Source: Atrina japonica (taxonomy: Eukaryota > Mollusca > Bivalvia > Pterioida > Pinnidae). Taken from it: DNA of 64,000 bases. Shown piece by piece: positions 53,911 through 63,942 of this stretch. The notes beneath the pieces were generated by a model. It searched no databases and was not told the DNA's origin. It saw only the letters and a program-made list of their open reading frames with translations. The position numbers and the translations under genes are program-made. Location of the stretch: positions 240,001 through 304,000 of the forward strand of contig BROG01000548.1 in NCBI GenBank assembly GCA_030159075.1, given 5' to 3'. Numbering within the stretch: the stretch's first letter is position 1; every line of letters begins with the position of its first letter.

Positions 53911-54424
53911 ATTTCTGTATGTATTGGAGGGATGTTCCTTTAGAAATTGCATACGGCGGTCGGTGGTCGTGTCCTTGTACCCTTTTAAAATATAAGCCAT
54001 AGCACAACTAAACAATTATGATTTTATATATATATCCATTTAGTATCTTTAAAATTTGGACACTACATTTCCCAATACACTGTCAATGTGTTGGTTGATG
54101 CTAAACTATAGGCTACTTACTATGAAAATATTCCTTTTACTTCGTGCAATGTGTCATAAAATTCATAGTTGTAAGCTGGTTCAAAAGTTATCTAAACGCC
54201 ATCTTGTAATAAGAGAACTCTTAATCAGACGATTTCTACGCACCCATTCGTCAACCTACTGAATAGATTAAACTATTTTAACCTTAGGATTGATGTTTTG
54301 AATTAACAATTTTTTTACATTATTTTATGTTATTAAAGCAAAAAACTTGTTCTAAATGTAGAATCCAAAGTATTATTAGTAAAGAAATTCGCAAAACAAT
54401 GAGTCAATTTACAAACATGATAAA
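53911..54424. other. No gene seen
   Basis: The open frame at 54056-54262 has no recognisable motif. Confidence 0.4.
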
Positions 54425-54530
54425 TATCAGATCAACATGAACCAATGGTAATCCAGAGGTGGGATCAGGGGTCATTTACGAGAAAGCGCGCCCCCTATCC
54501 GTCATAATTTGCATTCTGCAAGTCAAAATC
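54425..54530 (+). repeat. RT-family short fragment
   Basis: AATCCAGAGGTGGGATCAGG, then GGTCATTTACGAGAAAGCGC. It is only a short, diverged core of the family. Confidence 0.45.
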
Positions 54531-55922
54531 TAAACGGGGATATAATATATTGAAGCAATGAATACTATTACGGCAAATCGGTATTTGTTATTAGTATTAG
54601 CAAAAATCTCACCTCTGAAGCTGGAGTTGTGAGTTTTAAATTTCAAGTAATTTCCATCTGAGCAATATATTGACAATACCCGCAAATTCCTACATAAAGA
54701 TATCGACAATTATTCAAAATCAAAATATACGTAGTATTACGCTGATTGAAGCTGAATTTTTTTTTTTTTTATAGATTATGTAATTTCCGTCCTTCCATTC
54801 CCGTGTTATTGTTTGGATTTTCAGTGCACGAGTTATTTCTATACTGAACTGATAACGGCAATACCTAGAACTATCTTATCGTACAATAGACAAAAATAGC
54901 CCTGTGGTATATACATGTATACACGTAGGCAAATGATCACGTCAATTTCTCGGTATCGGTCGTGTTATCTATATCAATTTCTGGGTATCCATCATACCGC
55001 TAACACATACTAGCCGTATACCTGGAAATATTTTCCTCTAGTTATTTTCGTCCTTTCACGACAGAAAAAAAAACATATTCACACGGGCCGATTCACACCA
55101 CCCTTTACTCGCAGTTTATTATCAGAGTCTCCTGGGTGGAATGTTGGCCTGTGTCCGTGCTTCAATCACATTTATATTTAGCTTGAAATTTTCCCTTTCA
55201 TTTTAAACCCGCCGTTTCATCTAAAACGAAAAAAGGGAAAATTAAATGGGAGCGAGAATACCCAGGTATACAGTAATTTCAGTAAATTAAACTTGTATTA
55301 CTTACTAGCTAAGTACAAATGTGCATGAGCAACAAATTTAGTATAATGTTACCAGCAATATGTAAAGTCTAACATAACATCATTTGTGTTACGTAATGAC
55401 TGTAGGTAGGCCTAATACCTGACTTTTAGATTTCCCGTCAGAACGCATTTTAGTTAATTGTTGCATAATTATATCATGTTCCAAATGTTTGGTTTACAGG
55501 GTTTCATCACCTTTTTGCTAAAAGCCCTAGTAAATAAAAAAGTAGGAAAGTGTTTTAGGTTTTTTATAGCACGTGTCCTTTTGGGAAACAAATTAAAGTT
55601 CAAGAGGGTAATATCGTTTCTGAAAATAAGACTTCGTCAGTTGAGCTATAGATATCAAAATAAGAGAGACGAATTGGTATCATACAAGGCCAAATATTAT
55701 GTCAAAATAGATTACCCTCCTGTATAAAATCAGCGGTATATAAAAACAAAGCTCTAAACTTTATATATCGCTGATAAAAATGTGTCTACATCCGGTGTTA
55801 TCGGTATATCATTTATTAGAAAAGCTGTTTTAAAGGAAAATTGGTTCCGTTAAATATTATGAATTTGTTTTTTCCTGAGCCTACCGTATATGTCAACAGG
55901 AGCTGAGTTTTAAGTCTTACTT
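54531..55922. other. No gene; inverted RT-family block at about 55570-55700
   Basis: The minus strand at about 55700-55630 carries TTGGCCTTGTATGATACCAA and then GCTCAACTGACGAAGTC, the internal family block. The rest is unrecognised. The plus-strand open frame at 55458-55727 arises from this block. Confidence 0.45.
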
Positions 55923-56155
55923 GGAGTCCTCCCTGGCAGAGTGGTTAGAGCATCGCGTTTTAAATCATGAAGTCACACTTCCTGTCAAGCACAGGTTCGA
56001 GTCCCACTGGAACCTAAGCTAAATGCTGGTGGTTTCTTCCTAGGTACATTGTAACCGGATTCTCTACTCCACCATTAAAAACTGGCCGTCACAATATAGC
56101 TGAAAAATTGTTGAGTATGGCGTAAAACAAAATTCATTCAAATTAAGCCTTACTT
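55910..56155 (+). mobile_element. tRNA-derived SINE (family B), best copy
   Basis: Head: CCTGGCAGAGTGGTTAGAGC, box B GGTTCGAGTCCCA. Body: CCTAGGTACATTGTAACCGG and ACTGGCCGTCACAATATAGC. Tail: TTGTTGAGTATGGCGTAAAA. The SINE spans about 55923-56142. Flanks TTAAGTCTTACTT (55910-55922) and TTAAGCCTTACTT (56143-56155) are a 13-bp target-site duplication with one difference. Confidence 0.88.
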
Positions 56156-56157
56156 AC

Positions 56158-56196
56158 CGTTGTAGCTCTTCCTGATCTTGACAAATATAACGTTCG
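56158..56196 (-). CDS. Candidate 39-bp upstream exon of the macrodomain gene
   Basis: On the minus strand an acceptor (TTATTGTGCATTACAG) and a consensus donor (GTAAGTAAGG) frame 39 nt. Read in phase 0 it gives 13 residues (RTLYLSRSGRATT) that would join in frame to LSKLK of the next exon. It might instead be 5' UTR or a chance pairing of splice signals. No transcript evidence is available here. The SINE's right-hand target duplication overlaps its donor site. Confidence 0.35.
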
Positions 56197-56374
56197 CTGT
56201 AATGCACAATAAATAACAGTAAACAGATCCAAAAGTTATCTAATATCTATGTTGTCATATTTGTTATCTTCAATTTTGATAAAAATATTACTGACTAATA
56301 AACAATGTAGATACCGTTGAATTTGTGTAACAATGTATATAGGTCATTGGCGGATCCGGGGTGCAACCCTTCCC

Positions 56375-57860
56375 CGTTTTGAAGTTAGTAGTTCGTTATT
56401 AAGTATGGCGTGTCAAACGTTGCAATATTCAAAAACTATAATTTGTATTCAAAAATATACATTTGCATTCATGGCGTGTCAAACGTTGCAATATTCAAAA
56501 ACTATAATTTGCATTCAAAAATATACATTTGCATTCAAAAAATATACATATACATTTGCATGCAAAAAATATACATTTGCATGCAAAAAAAATTGCATTC
56601 TAAAAAAATGTATTTGCATTCAAAAAATATACATTTGCATTCTAAAAAATGTATTTGCATTCAAAAAATATACATTTGCATTCGAAAAAAAATATCATTT
56701 GCATTCAAACAATGCATTCTGGGTAGACTGTTGTGACGACGGTTTTCATTGGTTGCTAAATATAACCCTCGGGGAAATCCTCTCACTTGAATGATCGTAT
56801 TTCACTCGGCAACAGGCATGTGCTCATGAGGAACCTTATAACTTAGACTCGGCAATGATGACGCCGATCTGCCTGTCCATCACAGAACCTGATTTTTATA
56901 AGTTATAAGAACTTGTTTTTCAATCGTTGTAGAATAAAATAAGTTTATATTACATCTACAGTAACCTCCATAAAACCTGGAAGTGATTCGGTCACAGCTA
57001 CTGTCTGTGAACTTAGAATTGGTTGGCGAAAAGTCGCCGTTAAATTAGTTGTTCACTCAATTTTCACAAAAAAGATATCTTCTTGTAGCACTCTTTTTGT
57101 CGTAATAGGAAATAAATAAACATGCATTCTATATTCATTAATAAAAAAATCCTTCTTTGAGACTAGTAACAAAAACGGCCGTATTACGTAACGTCATGAC
57201 GTTACTCTCGGTAGTAAATTACTAGTCTCAAAGAAGGAAAAAAATTCATTTTCGATATTAACATATATATTTTTTTAAATCTGTTACGACAAAACAAGTG
57301 CTGTTCAAAAATGTATTTTTTGTAAAGATATGAGCATTTATACAATTTTAATGACGATTTTTCGTTGACCAACTCTAAGTTCACAGACAGTAGGGACATG
57401 ACACTTTGATCAATGAATCCCCCCAGGGTTATATTTAGCAACCAATGAAAACCGTCGTCACAACAGTCTACCCAGAATGCATTGTTTGAACGCAAATGTT
57501 ATTTTTTTCGAATGCAAATGTTTATTGTATATTTTTTGAATGCAAATACATTTTTTTTGCATGCAAATGTATATTTTTGAATGCAAATATACATTTGCAT
57601 TCGAAAAAAATAGCATGGTTTGAATGCAAATGATATTTTTTTCGAATGCAAATGTATATTTTTTGAATGCAAATACAATTTTTTGAATGCAAATGTATAT
57701 TTTTTGAATGCAAATACATTTTTTTAGAATGCAATTTTTTTTGCATGCAAATGTATATTTTTTGAGTGCAAATGTATATTTTTGAATGCAAATTATATTT
57801 TTTGAATATTGCAACGTTTGACACGCCATAATTAAGAGAAGTGACGACAAAATCGTGTTG
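56375..57860. mobile_element. Long imperfect palindrome (foldback-type element)
   Basis: The left arm (TATGGCGTGTCAAACGTTGC at 56404, then ATTTGCATTCAAAAA repeats, then CAATGCATTCTGGGTAGACT) is mirrored on the opposite strand by the right arm ending near 57830. Inner matches include ACTGTCTGTGAACTTAGA (57000) with its inverse near 57372, and exact 19-bp arms at 57151-57169 and 57219-57237. The centre is an exact 18-bp palindrome at 57188-57205. Frames translating to repeated (I/K)CIQK(I/Y)YIC in both arms come from the repeat. I see no transposase. Confidence 0.85.
56440..56715. repeat. Octamer-bearing minisatellite, left arm
   Basis: Units of about 21-22 bp such as ATTTGCATTCAAAAAATATAC repeat here and, inverted, at about 57490-57800. 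Nearly every unit holds ATTTGCAT, the octamer recognised by POU-domain factors in animals. A 66-bp internal duplication is also visible (ATGGCGTGTCAAACG at 56405 and 56471). Confidence 0.85.
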
Positions 57861-58500
57861 AACATTGAATTTGCTCTACAAAAGATAATTTGGTTTGGTG
57901 TCTGGAAGCCAGAAAACCATGCCTCTCGGAGCTTTTAAGATTAAAGGGACTTTAGTTGTGTTTACAAAAATAAAATTATTTCCATTTTTCTACTTTCACT
58001 ACTAGCCTGGGTTCCTGGCCCAATTTTATTTCGTCGATACTGACAGCGTTACCAAATAAGAGCTATACACAGGCACACAAATCTTATATTCTAATGTATT
58101 TTGTGAAAATAAGGTCAAGTCCAGTGTGGTATTCATATATACAAATAGAAAGGTTGAGTTAATCAATTGAAAGTGAAAGGGGGGGGGGTGTCCTGGCAAA
58201 TTTTGTCGAGTCAAATTATTTATTTTCCAGCAGTCCAGGGACAGATTATTTATTTTATTCATTTTTTTTTTATTTTTGCTATTGTCATGTGGCCAGAAAC
58301 ATAATACACGTTGCAGTGGTGGATCTAGAAATTTTTCAAATGGGGGGTAACATAAGTAGCCTATATACTATTCAAAAGTGTTATAAGATACAAACCTCAC
58401 TGCACATTGGATTATTGAGGCAAGATTCTGATAAGGAACCCGTAGAAAGGTACAATTTTACACGCTATCCCATTTCAATAATTTGGAAGCCTTAACTGAT
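57861..58500. repeat. Dispersed repeats without a gene
   Basis: ACCAAATAAGAGCTATACAC, then AATCTTATATTCTAATG and CCAGTGTGGTATTCATATAT (58049-58140), match the repeat at about 31674-31750. A G run and TTATTTATTTTCCAGCAGTC follow. AGTGGTGGATCTAGAAATTT (58315) starts a motif that recurs at 58797 and 59147. Confidence 0.6.
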
Positions 58501-58502
58501 AT

Positions 58503-58700
58503 TTGTGGGGCCTCTGTGGACGAGTGGTTAGAGCATTGGGCTTTGAAACATTAAGTCTCTCACTTCTGATCAGCGCAGGTGCAAGACCCACTGGAAACTA
58601 CATTGTTAACGAGTTCTCTCTTCCACTAATAATAACTGGTCACCGCCATATAACTGAACAGTTTTTGAGTGTGGCGTAAACGCTATTCAAAACTAGTACT
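58503..58700 (+). mobile_element. tRNA-derived SINE (family B)
   Basis: Head: TGTGGACGAGTGGTTAGAGC with diverged box B (AGGTGCAAGACCC). Body: CGAGTTCTCTCTTCCACTAA and ACTGGTCACCGCCATATAAC. Tail: TTTGAGTGTGGCGTAAACGC. Confidence 0.8.
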
Positions 58701-58789
58701 ATTTCTAGTATTTGCATGGTAAGTGTACAAACACACACAAATGGATGGAGACATTGTACTATGTCTTCAACCAAACTTTGTTGTTCTCA

Positions 58790-59260
58790 ATTACAGGGGT
58801 GGATCCACGGATTTTCAATGAGGGTGTGTAAAGTTTGTTTTTTCTTGGAATGGGGGATGACCAGATGTTGTACATATATGCGTGAAAATGATGTGTCCAT
58901 TCAGTGTAAAGAATTGGATATAATCGATTGTTAAATTTTTATAATATACAGGTGATGATAACACAATGTAGGGAAATTCATATGCATTGTAATATAATAC
59001 AAATTTTGTTCCTATTCATAGAAACTTAGAAAACGCAAATCAAAATTTATTTACCGATATGTAGGGCAAACCCTTTACAGATAAACTGAAATGAAACTAA
59101 GCGTAGTCCAAAGCCATGAAATTCAGAATATATAGACAAATCCATGGTGGATCTATGATTTGAAGTTAGAGGGAAGGAAGAGTATAAAGTTGCTTTTGCC
59201 AAGCGTAGCGAGGCGCGAAAATTTTGGCAATTTATTTTTATTAATTTGCAACTTCTTGTT
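58790..59260. repeat. GGTGGATC(C/T)A repeats with AGCGTAGCGAGG motif
   Basis: Two copies start GGGGTGGATCCACGGATTTT (58796) and ATGGTGGATCTATGATTTGA (59147). The second runs into CCAAGCGTAGCGAGGCGCGA (59199), a motif class also seen at 59609-59670. Nothing coding is recognised. Confidence 0.55.
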
Positions 59261-59269
59261 TAAAAATAC

Positions 59270-59430
59270 AGTGAAACCTTGCTACTAAGACCAGCTATCT
59301 GACTCAAAGTGGTCTGATTAGTGAGGTGGTCTCTTAAGTAAGGTTCTGTACTGATTCAACATTAATTAAGTGACTGGTGAAGTGGTCTCCTAAGCGAGTT
59401 GTTCTTTAGGCCTGGTTCCACTGTATAGAT
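59270..59430. repeat. MITE-like ACCTTGCTA repeat with inverted ends
   Basis: The left end ACAGTGAAACCTTGCTACTA and the right end GCCTGGTTCCACTGTATAG form imperfect inverted repeats. The interior alternates GTGGTCTGATTAGTGAGGTG and AAGTGGTCTCCTAAGCGAG. It is related to the copies at 38705 and 46580. Confidence 0.7.
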
Positions 59431-60548
59431 GTTTTAATCATTTTTTGTCAAATTCTGGGCTTTTATTTTCTATTAGAGTTTATTTTAATTTACTTTCCAT
59501 ATAGTAAATCCATATAATCTGACAGGATGAACCTATAACATTAATATGATACTGACTAGAGTACTTGTATCTACTTGTTGTCATGTGTTAGAGACTATCC
59601 TTTACAAAAAATGGCGAGCGTAGCGAGCTTAAAAAATTGAGGAATGAAATATGGCGAGTGAAGCGAGCCGAAATTTTTTAAACATTAATTAATTTTCACC
59701 ACAACTTTGGCGCCGGTTAAGGTCAGATTATTTATTTTCTTGCTAGTCGAGGACAGATTATTTATTTTCAAAATTTTCAACGCCAAAATATTTATTTCAA
59801 AAATCTGCCAGCCCCCCCCCCCTCCCTCAGAATCAAATGATCGTCCTGTAATCAAGTATATGATCAACATGGTCAACATAATTCGGCCTATTAGCCTCTA
59901 TGATATGAGTTCATCCGAAACCATCTCAGTGATTTTCTGAGGAATTATATGACCATAGTTCTCATTATTACAAATAGTATTTTTTAGAAAAGTCGTTTCT
60001 AAGCATAACTTTAAGAAACTCGAAGTTAATCCTATATTTTAAAATTGTAAGATATCTTCTATGATATATGAGTTGTTGACAATTTCAACAAAATCTTCGA
60101 TAGGCATGTGAAATCGCCACGATAATAGCATTAAACAGCCAAGTTAAACAAAGGTCAATCTCGTAGTGGGTCATGTGCGATTCGCCTATTACCACTATCA
60201 ATGGACAGGAAAGGATTAAATTACCACTTGATATTGTTATACCGACCTATATGTCATGTTAGGCAAGAATACTGCAAGTTTATGTCTTTATAGTATGTTA
60301 AGACTATGGAAATTGACACATTTAGTTTACCTGCATGTGCTACAGGTGTGTACTGTAAAAGTGATCCTATCGATTTAGTGTAATCAAAATTGCCGCCATT
60401 AATTATATGCATTGACGCGCGGCACATATACAAGCGTAGGTGTCATGTGACCTCGCTGATCAGTTGTACAGGTATGACAGCAAATGCGGGTCATGTTGGG
60501 TGGGTGAGATGGCGAATTCACCCCTGTTTACCCATCCAATAGGAAGCT
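59431..60548. other. Degenerate repeats, then unique sequence 5' of the transposon
   Basis: GGCGAGCGTAGCGAGC (59611), GGCGAGTGAAGCGAGCC (59653), two TTATTTATTTTC(A/T) segments and a C run (about 59811) mark decayed repeats to about 59840. From 59900 to 60548 the sequence looks unique and slightly more GC-rich, ending directly at the transposon's terminal repeat. Confidence 0.5.
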
Positions 60549-60568
60549 TTGCCTCTTACTTAGATTAC

Positions 60569-60612
<44 letters not shown>

Positions 60613-60638
60613 CATGTGATTAACCAACATAACAGAAC
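60549..60638 (+). repeat. Left terminal inverted repeat with AT expansion
   Basis: Outer block 60549-60576 and inner block 60611-60638 are identical to the right terminal repeat, but here they are separated by a longer AT dinucleotide run (about 60571-60611). Confidence 0.92.
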
Positions 60639-60753
60639 CATTTGTTTTGTCAGTTATATGTTAGAAGGGGGTGGCTTTAATCTGAATACTTTTGATATTA
60701 TATTGATCAATGACAAATTTAACAGTATATTATTTCTTGTTTCCAGGTCCAAC

Positions 60754-62234
60754 ATGCCTCACCATTGCTGTGTTCCACAGTGTACCAGTGACACAAGGCA
60801 TACAGCATTAAAGACTTATCCTTCCACTCATTTCCAAGCAATTCAGAATTGGCAAAAAAATGGATTGTTGCAATTAAAAGAGACATTGGTCCAAATTTTA
60901 AAGTAACTAAAAGCACAAAAGTATGTTCAAAGCATTTCACAGAGGAGTGTTACAGAATCGGGGCAGACCTCGGAATGCGTTCACGACTGAAGAAGGGTGC
61001 CATTCCCTCAATGTTCAACTGGACTCTGGAGCCAAAGTCTGTTCGACGAAAGCTGATTCGTGCTTCAGTGATTGAAATGCCAAAGAAAGTTAAAGTTACG
61101 GCGCATAATGTTGTTACCGATGTGGAAAGGTCTAGTACTTAAGATAAAATTGATGAAAATGTAGATGCATCAGAGGTAGCCCATAACACTAGCAGTGATG
61201 ACAGTTTGGCAGAAATAGACTGTGATCCATCACCAGACAAACATCATTTAAAGAGAGCAAATTTACAACTTCTAGCTCTACGAAATGAGGAAATATTTTC
61301 TATTATTAGATTCAGCCAGAAGGATGGAGACATTAAATACTACACTGGCTTTCCAAGTTACCATGCTTTGAACTGTTTTTACAACTTCTTGCTGCCAGAG
61401 GCCAATTTTTTATATTATGTTGGAACAGAGAATACATCTGAAGGAACTCCATATGCTTTGTTGAGCAAAAGAGGTCCATCTCGTTCCCTGTCACCATTGG
61501 AGGAATTATTTATCACGCTTGTACGTTTGCGCAAAGGATTCCATGAAAAACACCTTGCAGATTTGTACAAATTGTCAGAGGGACATATATCAAAAATCAT
61601 AAACACTTGGATTGCATTTCTTGCAAACCGACTTAGTGCCTTGCCTATTTGGCCCCAAAAGGAGCAAGTGCAGGAAACTATGCCATTGGTTTTCAAGAAG
61701 TTCTATCCCTCTACAAGAGTGATAATAGATTGTACTGAACTTTTCATCGAACAGCCATCAGCAGCAGACTGCCAGCGTGAGACTTTTTCAACATACAAAC
61801 ACCACAATACAGCCAAGGGTTTGATTGGAATTTCACCAACTGGTCAAATAACATTTGTGTCCCCACTGTATGCAGGAAGGTGCTCTGATAAGAAAATTAT
61901 CAGGCATTGTGGCCTTTTAGACTTGATTGAAGAAGGGGATGGACTTATGGCTGATAGTGGGTTTGCCATTGAAGATGACCTAGTAAAAAGAGGAGCAACA
62001 CTGATCATGCCATCATTCCTGCAAGGACAAGATCAGTTTGACAATGATCAATTGACCAAGTCCCGCACCATTGCATCAGTACGTGTACATGTAGAGAGGG
62101 CAGTACGGAAAGTGAAAGAATTTGAAATACTTTGTAACACTATTCCAGTTACACTTTGCCCAATGCTTGAGAAGATTTGGTGTGTATGTTGTCATCTCTC
62201 AAATTTCACTGGCACATTATTTAAGAACTCTTAA
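60754..62234 (+). pseudogene. THAP-domain DDE_4 transposase, frameshift plus one stop
   Basis: It would bind and cut the element's terminal repeats. The Met at 60754 follows a plausible acceptor (TTCTTGTTTCCAG), hinting at a 5' intron. The THAP zinc finger has CCVPQC, then, after a frame change near 60810-60816, FPSNSELAKKW, KVCSKHF (C-x2-H) and AIPSMF. A TAA at 61140-61142 is the only stop before the frame runs on to 62234. The catalytic part opens with an HTH-like region (SPLEELFITLVRLRKGFHEK to HISKIINTW, 61490-61610). It carries all three acidic residues: Asp in VIIDCTE (61728), Asp in GLMADSGF (61953) and Glu in VHVERAVRKVK (62094). Full length would be about 490 aa. With the triad intact and only two lesions, decay looks limited; the rest of the fold is complete. 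Confidence 0.88.
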
Positions 62235-62239
62235 ATTTG

Positions 62240-63090
62240 TACATGGATTCCTCTGTAGTCAACTGATTTGTCAAGTATAGTCAAGCAAGAATTCTTTTAA
62301 TTGATATGTTGAATTTATTCAATAGCAAAATTAACATGCATGGAGATGTTTCATTAAATGATTAACTAAAGTAACCAGAAATAGACCAGTTTATCATACA
62401 AAAAATGTATCATGATCATGCATGTATTAAACAGTCTGTCAAGCAATTTATGGCTAAAATAATCAGGAATGAATTTAGCTGAAACTCAGGACTGGAGATA
62501 ATCAGGAATTTTGTTTACCATAAAATAGTATAAAAAATACCACATATGCCCACTTTCTTCCCATCTAAGTAAGAATTTTTAGGCCAGTAATACGTCTTTT
62601 AGCAATAATATGAATATTGGTTAGATTCCATACCAAATATTTAACAGCAAACGGACATTTAATACATAATGTATACAGATATGTACAATATATATCACGC
62701 AAGTTATATAATAAGGAAATAACTTGTATTACACTTTTTTTTTCTGATGGAGGCCCAAACTCTGAAAAAATTAAGGGAAAACTCAGGAATTGCTTGACAA
62801 ACTGATTTAATGATTAACAAAATTATATGAAACATTTGCAAGTGAACTGAATAGTAATGCAAGGTGGCAAATGATGTGACACATTATAAAGAGGTTTTAT
62901 ATTACACTTTATCTACACATATAACATGTTCATTTTATTTACCAATAAATTATTACTTTGTACATTTTATAAGTATCACATTCTTTCAATCATGTTAACT
63001 ATCAGTTTGGATGCAACATGTGTCATAACTCTCACTTTCAACAAGACTGAGTACAAGTTTCAAATGTGAATTTTCTGTTATTTCATCAAA
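62240..63090. other. Spacer between the two converging transposon genes
   Basis: AT-rich, with no supportable frame. It presumably holds the 3' UTRs and poly(A) sites of both genes (AATAAATT at 62944 on the plus strand is a possible signal). Confidence 0.45.
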
Positions 63091-63094
63091 AACT

Positions 63095-63722
63095 GTGCCC
63101 TGAAATGTGGCAGCAAATAATTAAAATAAACATCACAAAGCTTTGAAGCATGTGTTCTCTAAAGAAGTCTTTATCTCTCTTAATTTCAACAACAACAATG
63201 TCATCTGGAGGAACAAAAAACAACAAGATCACACTGATCAATCCCAGTGATGTTCAGCTGCCCTTGAATTTGGTAAAAATAATTATGAGTTTTCTTAAGG
63301 GTCCCTATTCCATTTTGCAACTGCAAATAAAAGTTTTTATCTTTCATCTGAGATGCAAGATTTGTCTTCCTTTGAAATGCTGTGTAAGGACACTTTACTT
63401 CCACTAATCTCAGTGAGTTATCTGATGTCAACACAAGTCTGTCTGGTGATGCAGCCGGGAAAAGTATTGTTGGACATAGCTGGATTGTTTGACATCAATT
63501 CAATACACGCAGGACAATGCCACCTGTCTTCATCATTAATGTCATCCTCATCTATGGAGACACAGGATGGATGAAACCACTCCTCACAGAAGTCGCACTG
63601 AACCATCATCCGTGTTGGGTCATCTGGCTGCTTGCAGATGCAGTACAGTCGTCTATCCTGTTTCCTTACTTCCTCCTCATGTTCTTTAGCTTCCGCTTAC
63701 AGGAAGTCATAGTGATCCCTTA
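63095..63722 (-). pseudogene. PHD finger and YqaJ-type nuclease remnant
   Basis: Minus strand from about 63725, after an acceptor-like TTTTTTTTCTTAAG: RDHYDFL, a stop, AEAKEHEEEVRKQDRR, then a PHD finger (LYCICKQPDD, MMVQCDFCEEWFHPSC, DRWHCPAC) to about 63500. In another frame from about 63450: AASPDRLVLTS, RLVEVKCPY (the E-x-K of the YqaJ nuclease fold), YQIQGQLNITG and CDLVVF. After one-base frame changes near 63212 and 63160 come VPPDDIVVVEIKRDKDFF and YFNYLLPHF, ending in a TAA near 63100. YqaJ-type proteins accompany ISL2EU transposases; PHD fingers bind histone tails. At least three frame breaks and a missing N-terminal half show it is dead or rearranged. Confidence 0.8.
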
Positions 63723-63942
63723 ATCTTAAGAAAAAAAATATACATTTCTTAAAAAATTATTATTTCATACATCAAGGAATCAAACAGTATGATACATATA
63801 GATTCAGCCTCATCAAAACGGACTTGAATCTGAAACCTCATTCAACCTGATGTAACTGTAAAAGCAGGATTCTAAATGATCAATGATCAAAATAATATCA
63901 AAAGTATTAAGATTAAAGCCTCCGCCCTTCTAAAATATAAAT
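63723..63942. other. Subterminal region of the transposon
   Basis: No coding recognised. The acceptor-like TTTTTTTTCTTAAG on the minus strand at about 63725-63738 suggests a spliced 5' leader for the nuclease gene. Confidence 0.4.

Noticed and set aside
55940..56010. Possible tRNA gene
   Set aside because: Same reasoning: it is the promoter head of a family-B SINE flanked by a 13-bp duplication.
56333..57865. Frames with repeated CIQKIYIC on both strands
   Set aside because: Both come from the inverted octamer minisatellite arms; a protein is not needed to explain them.
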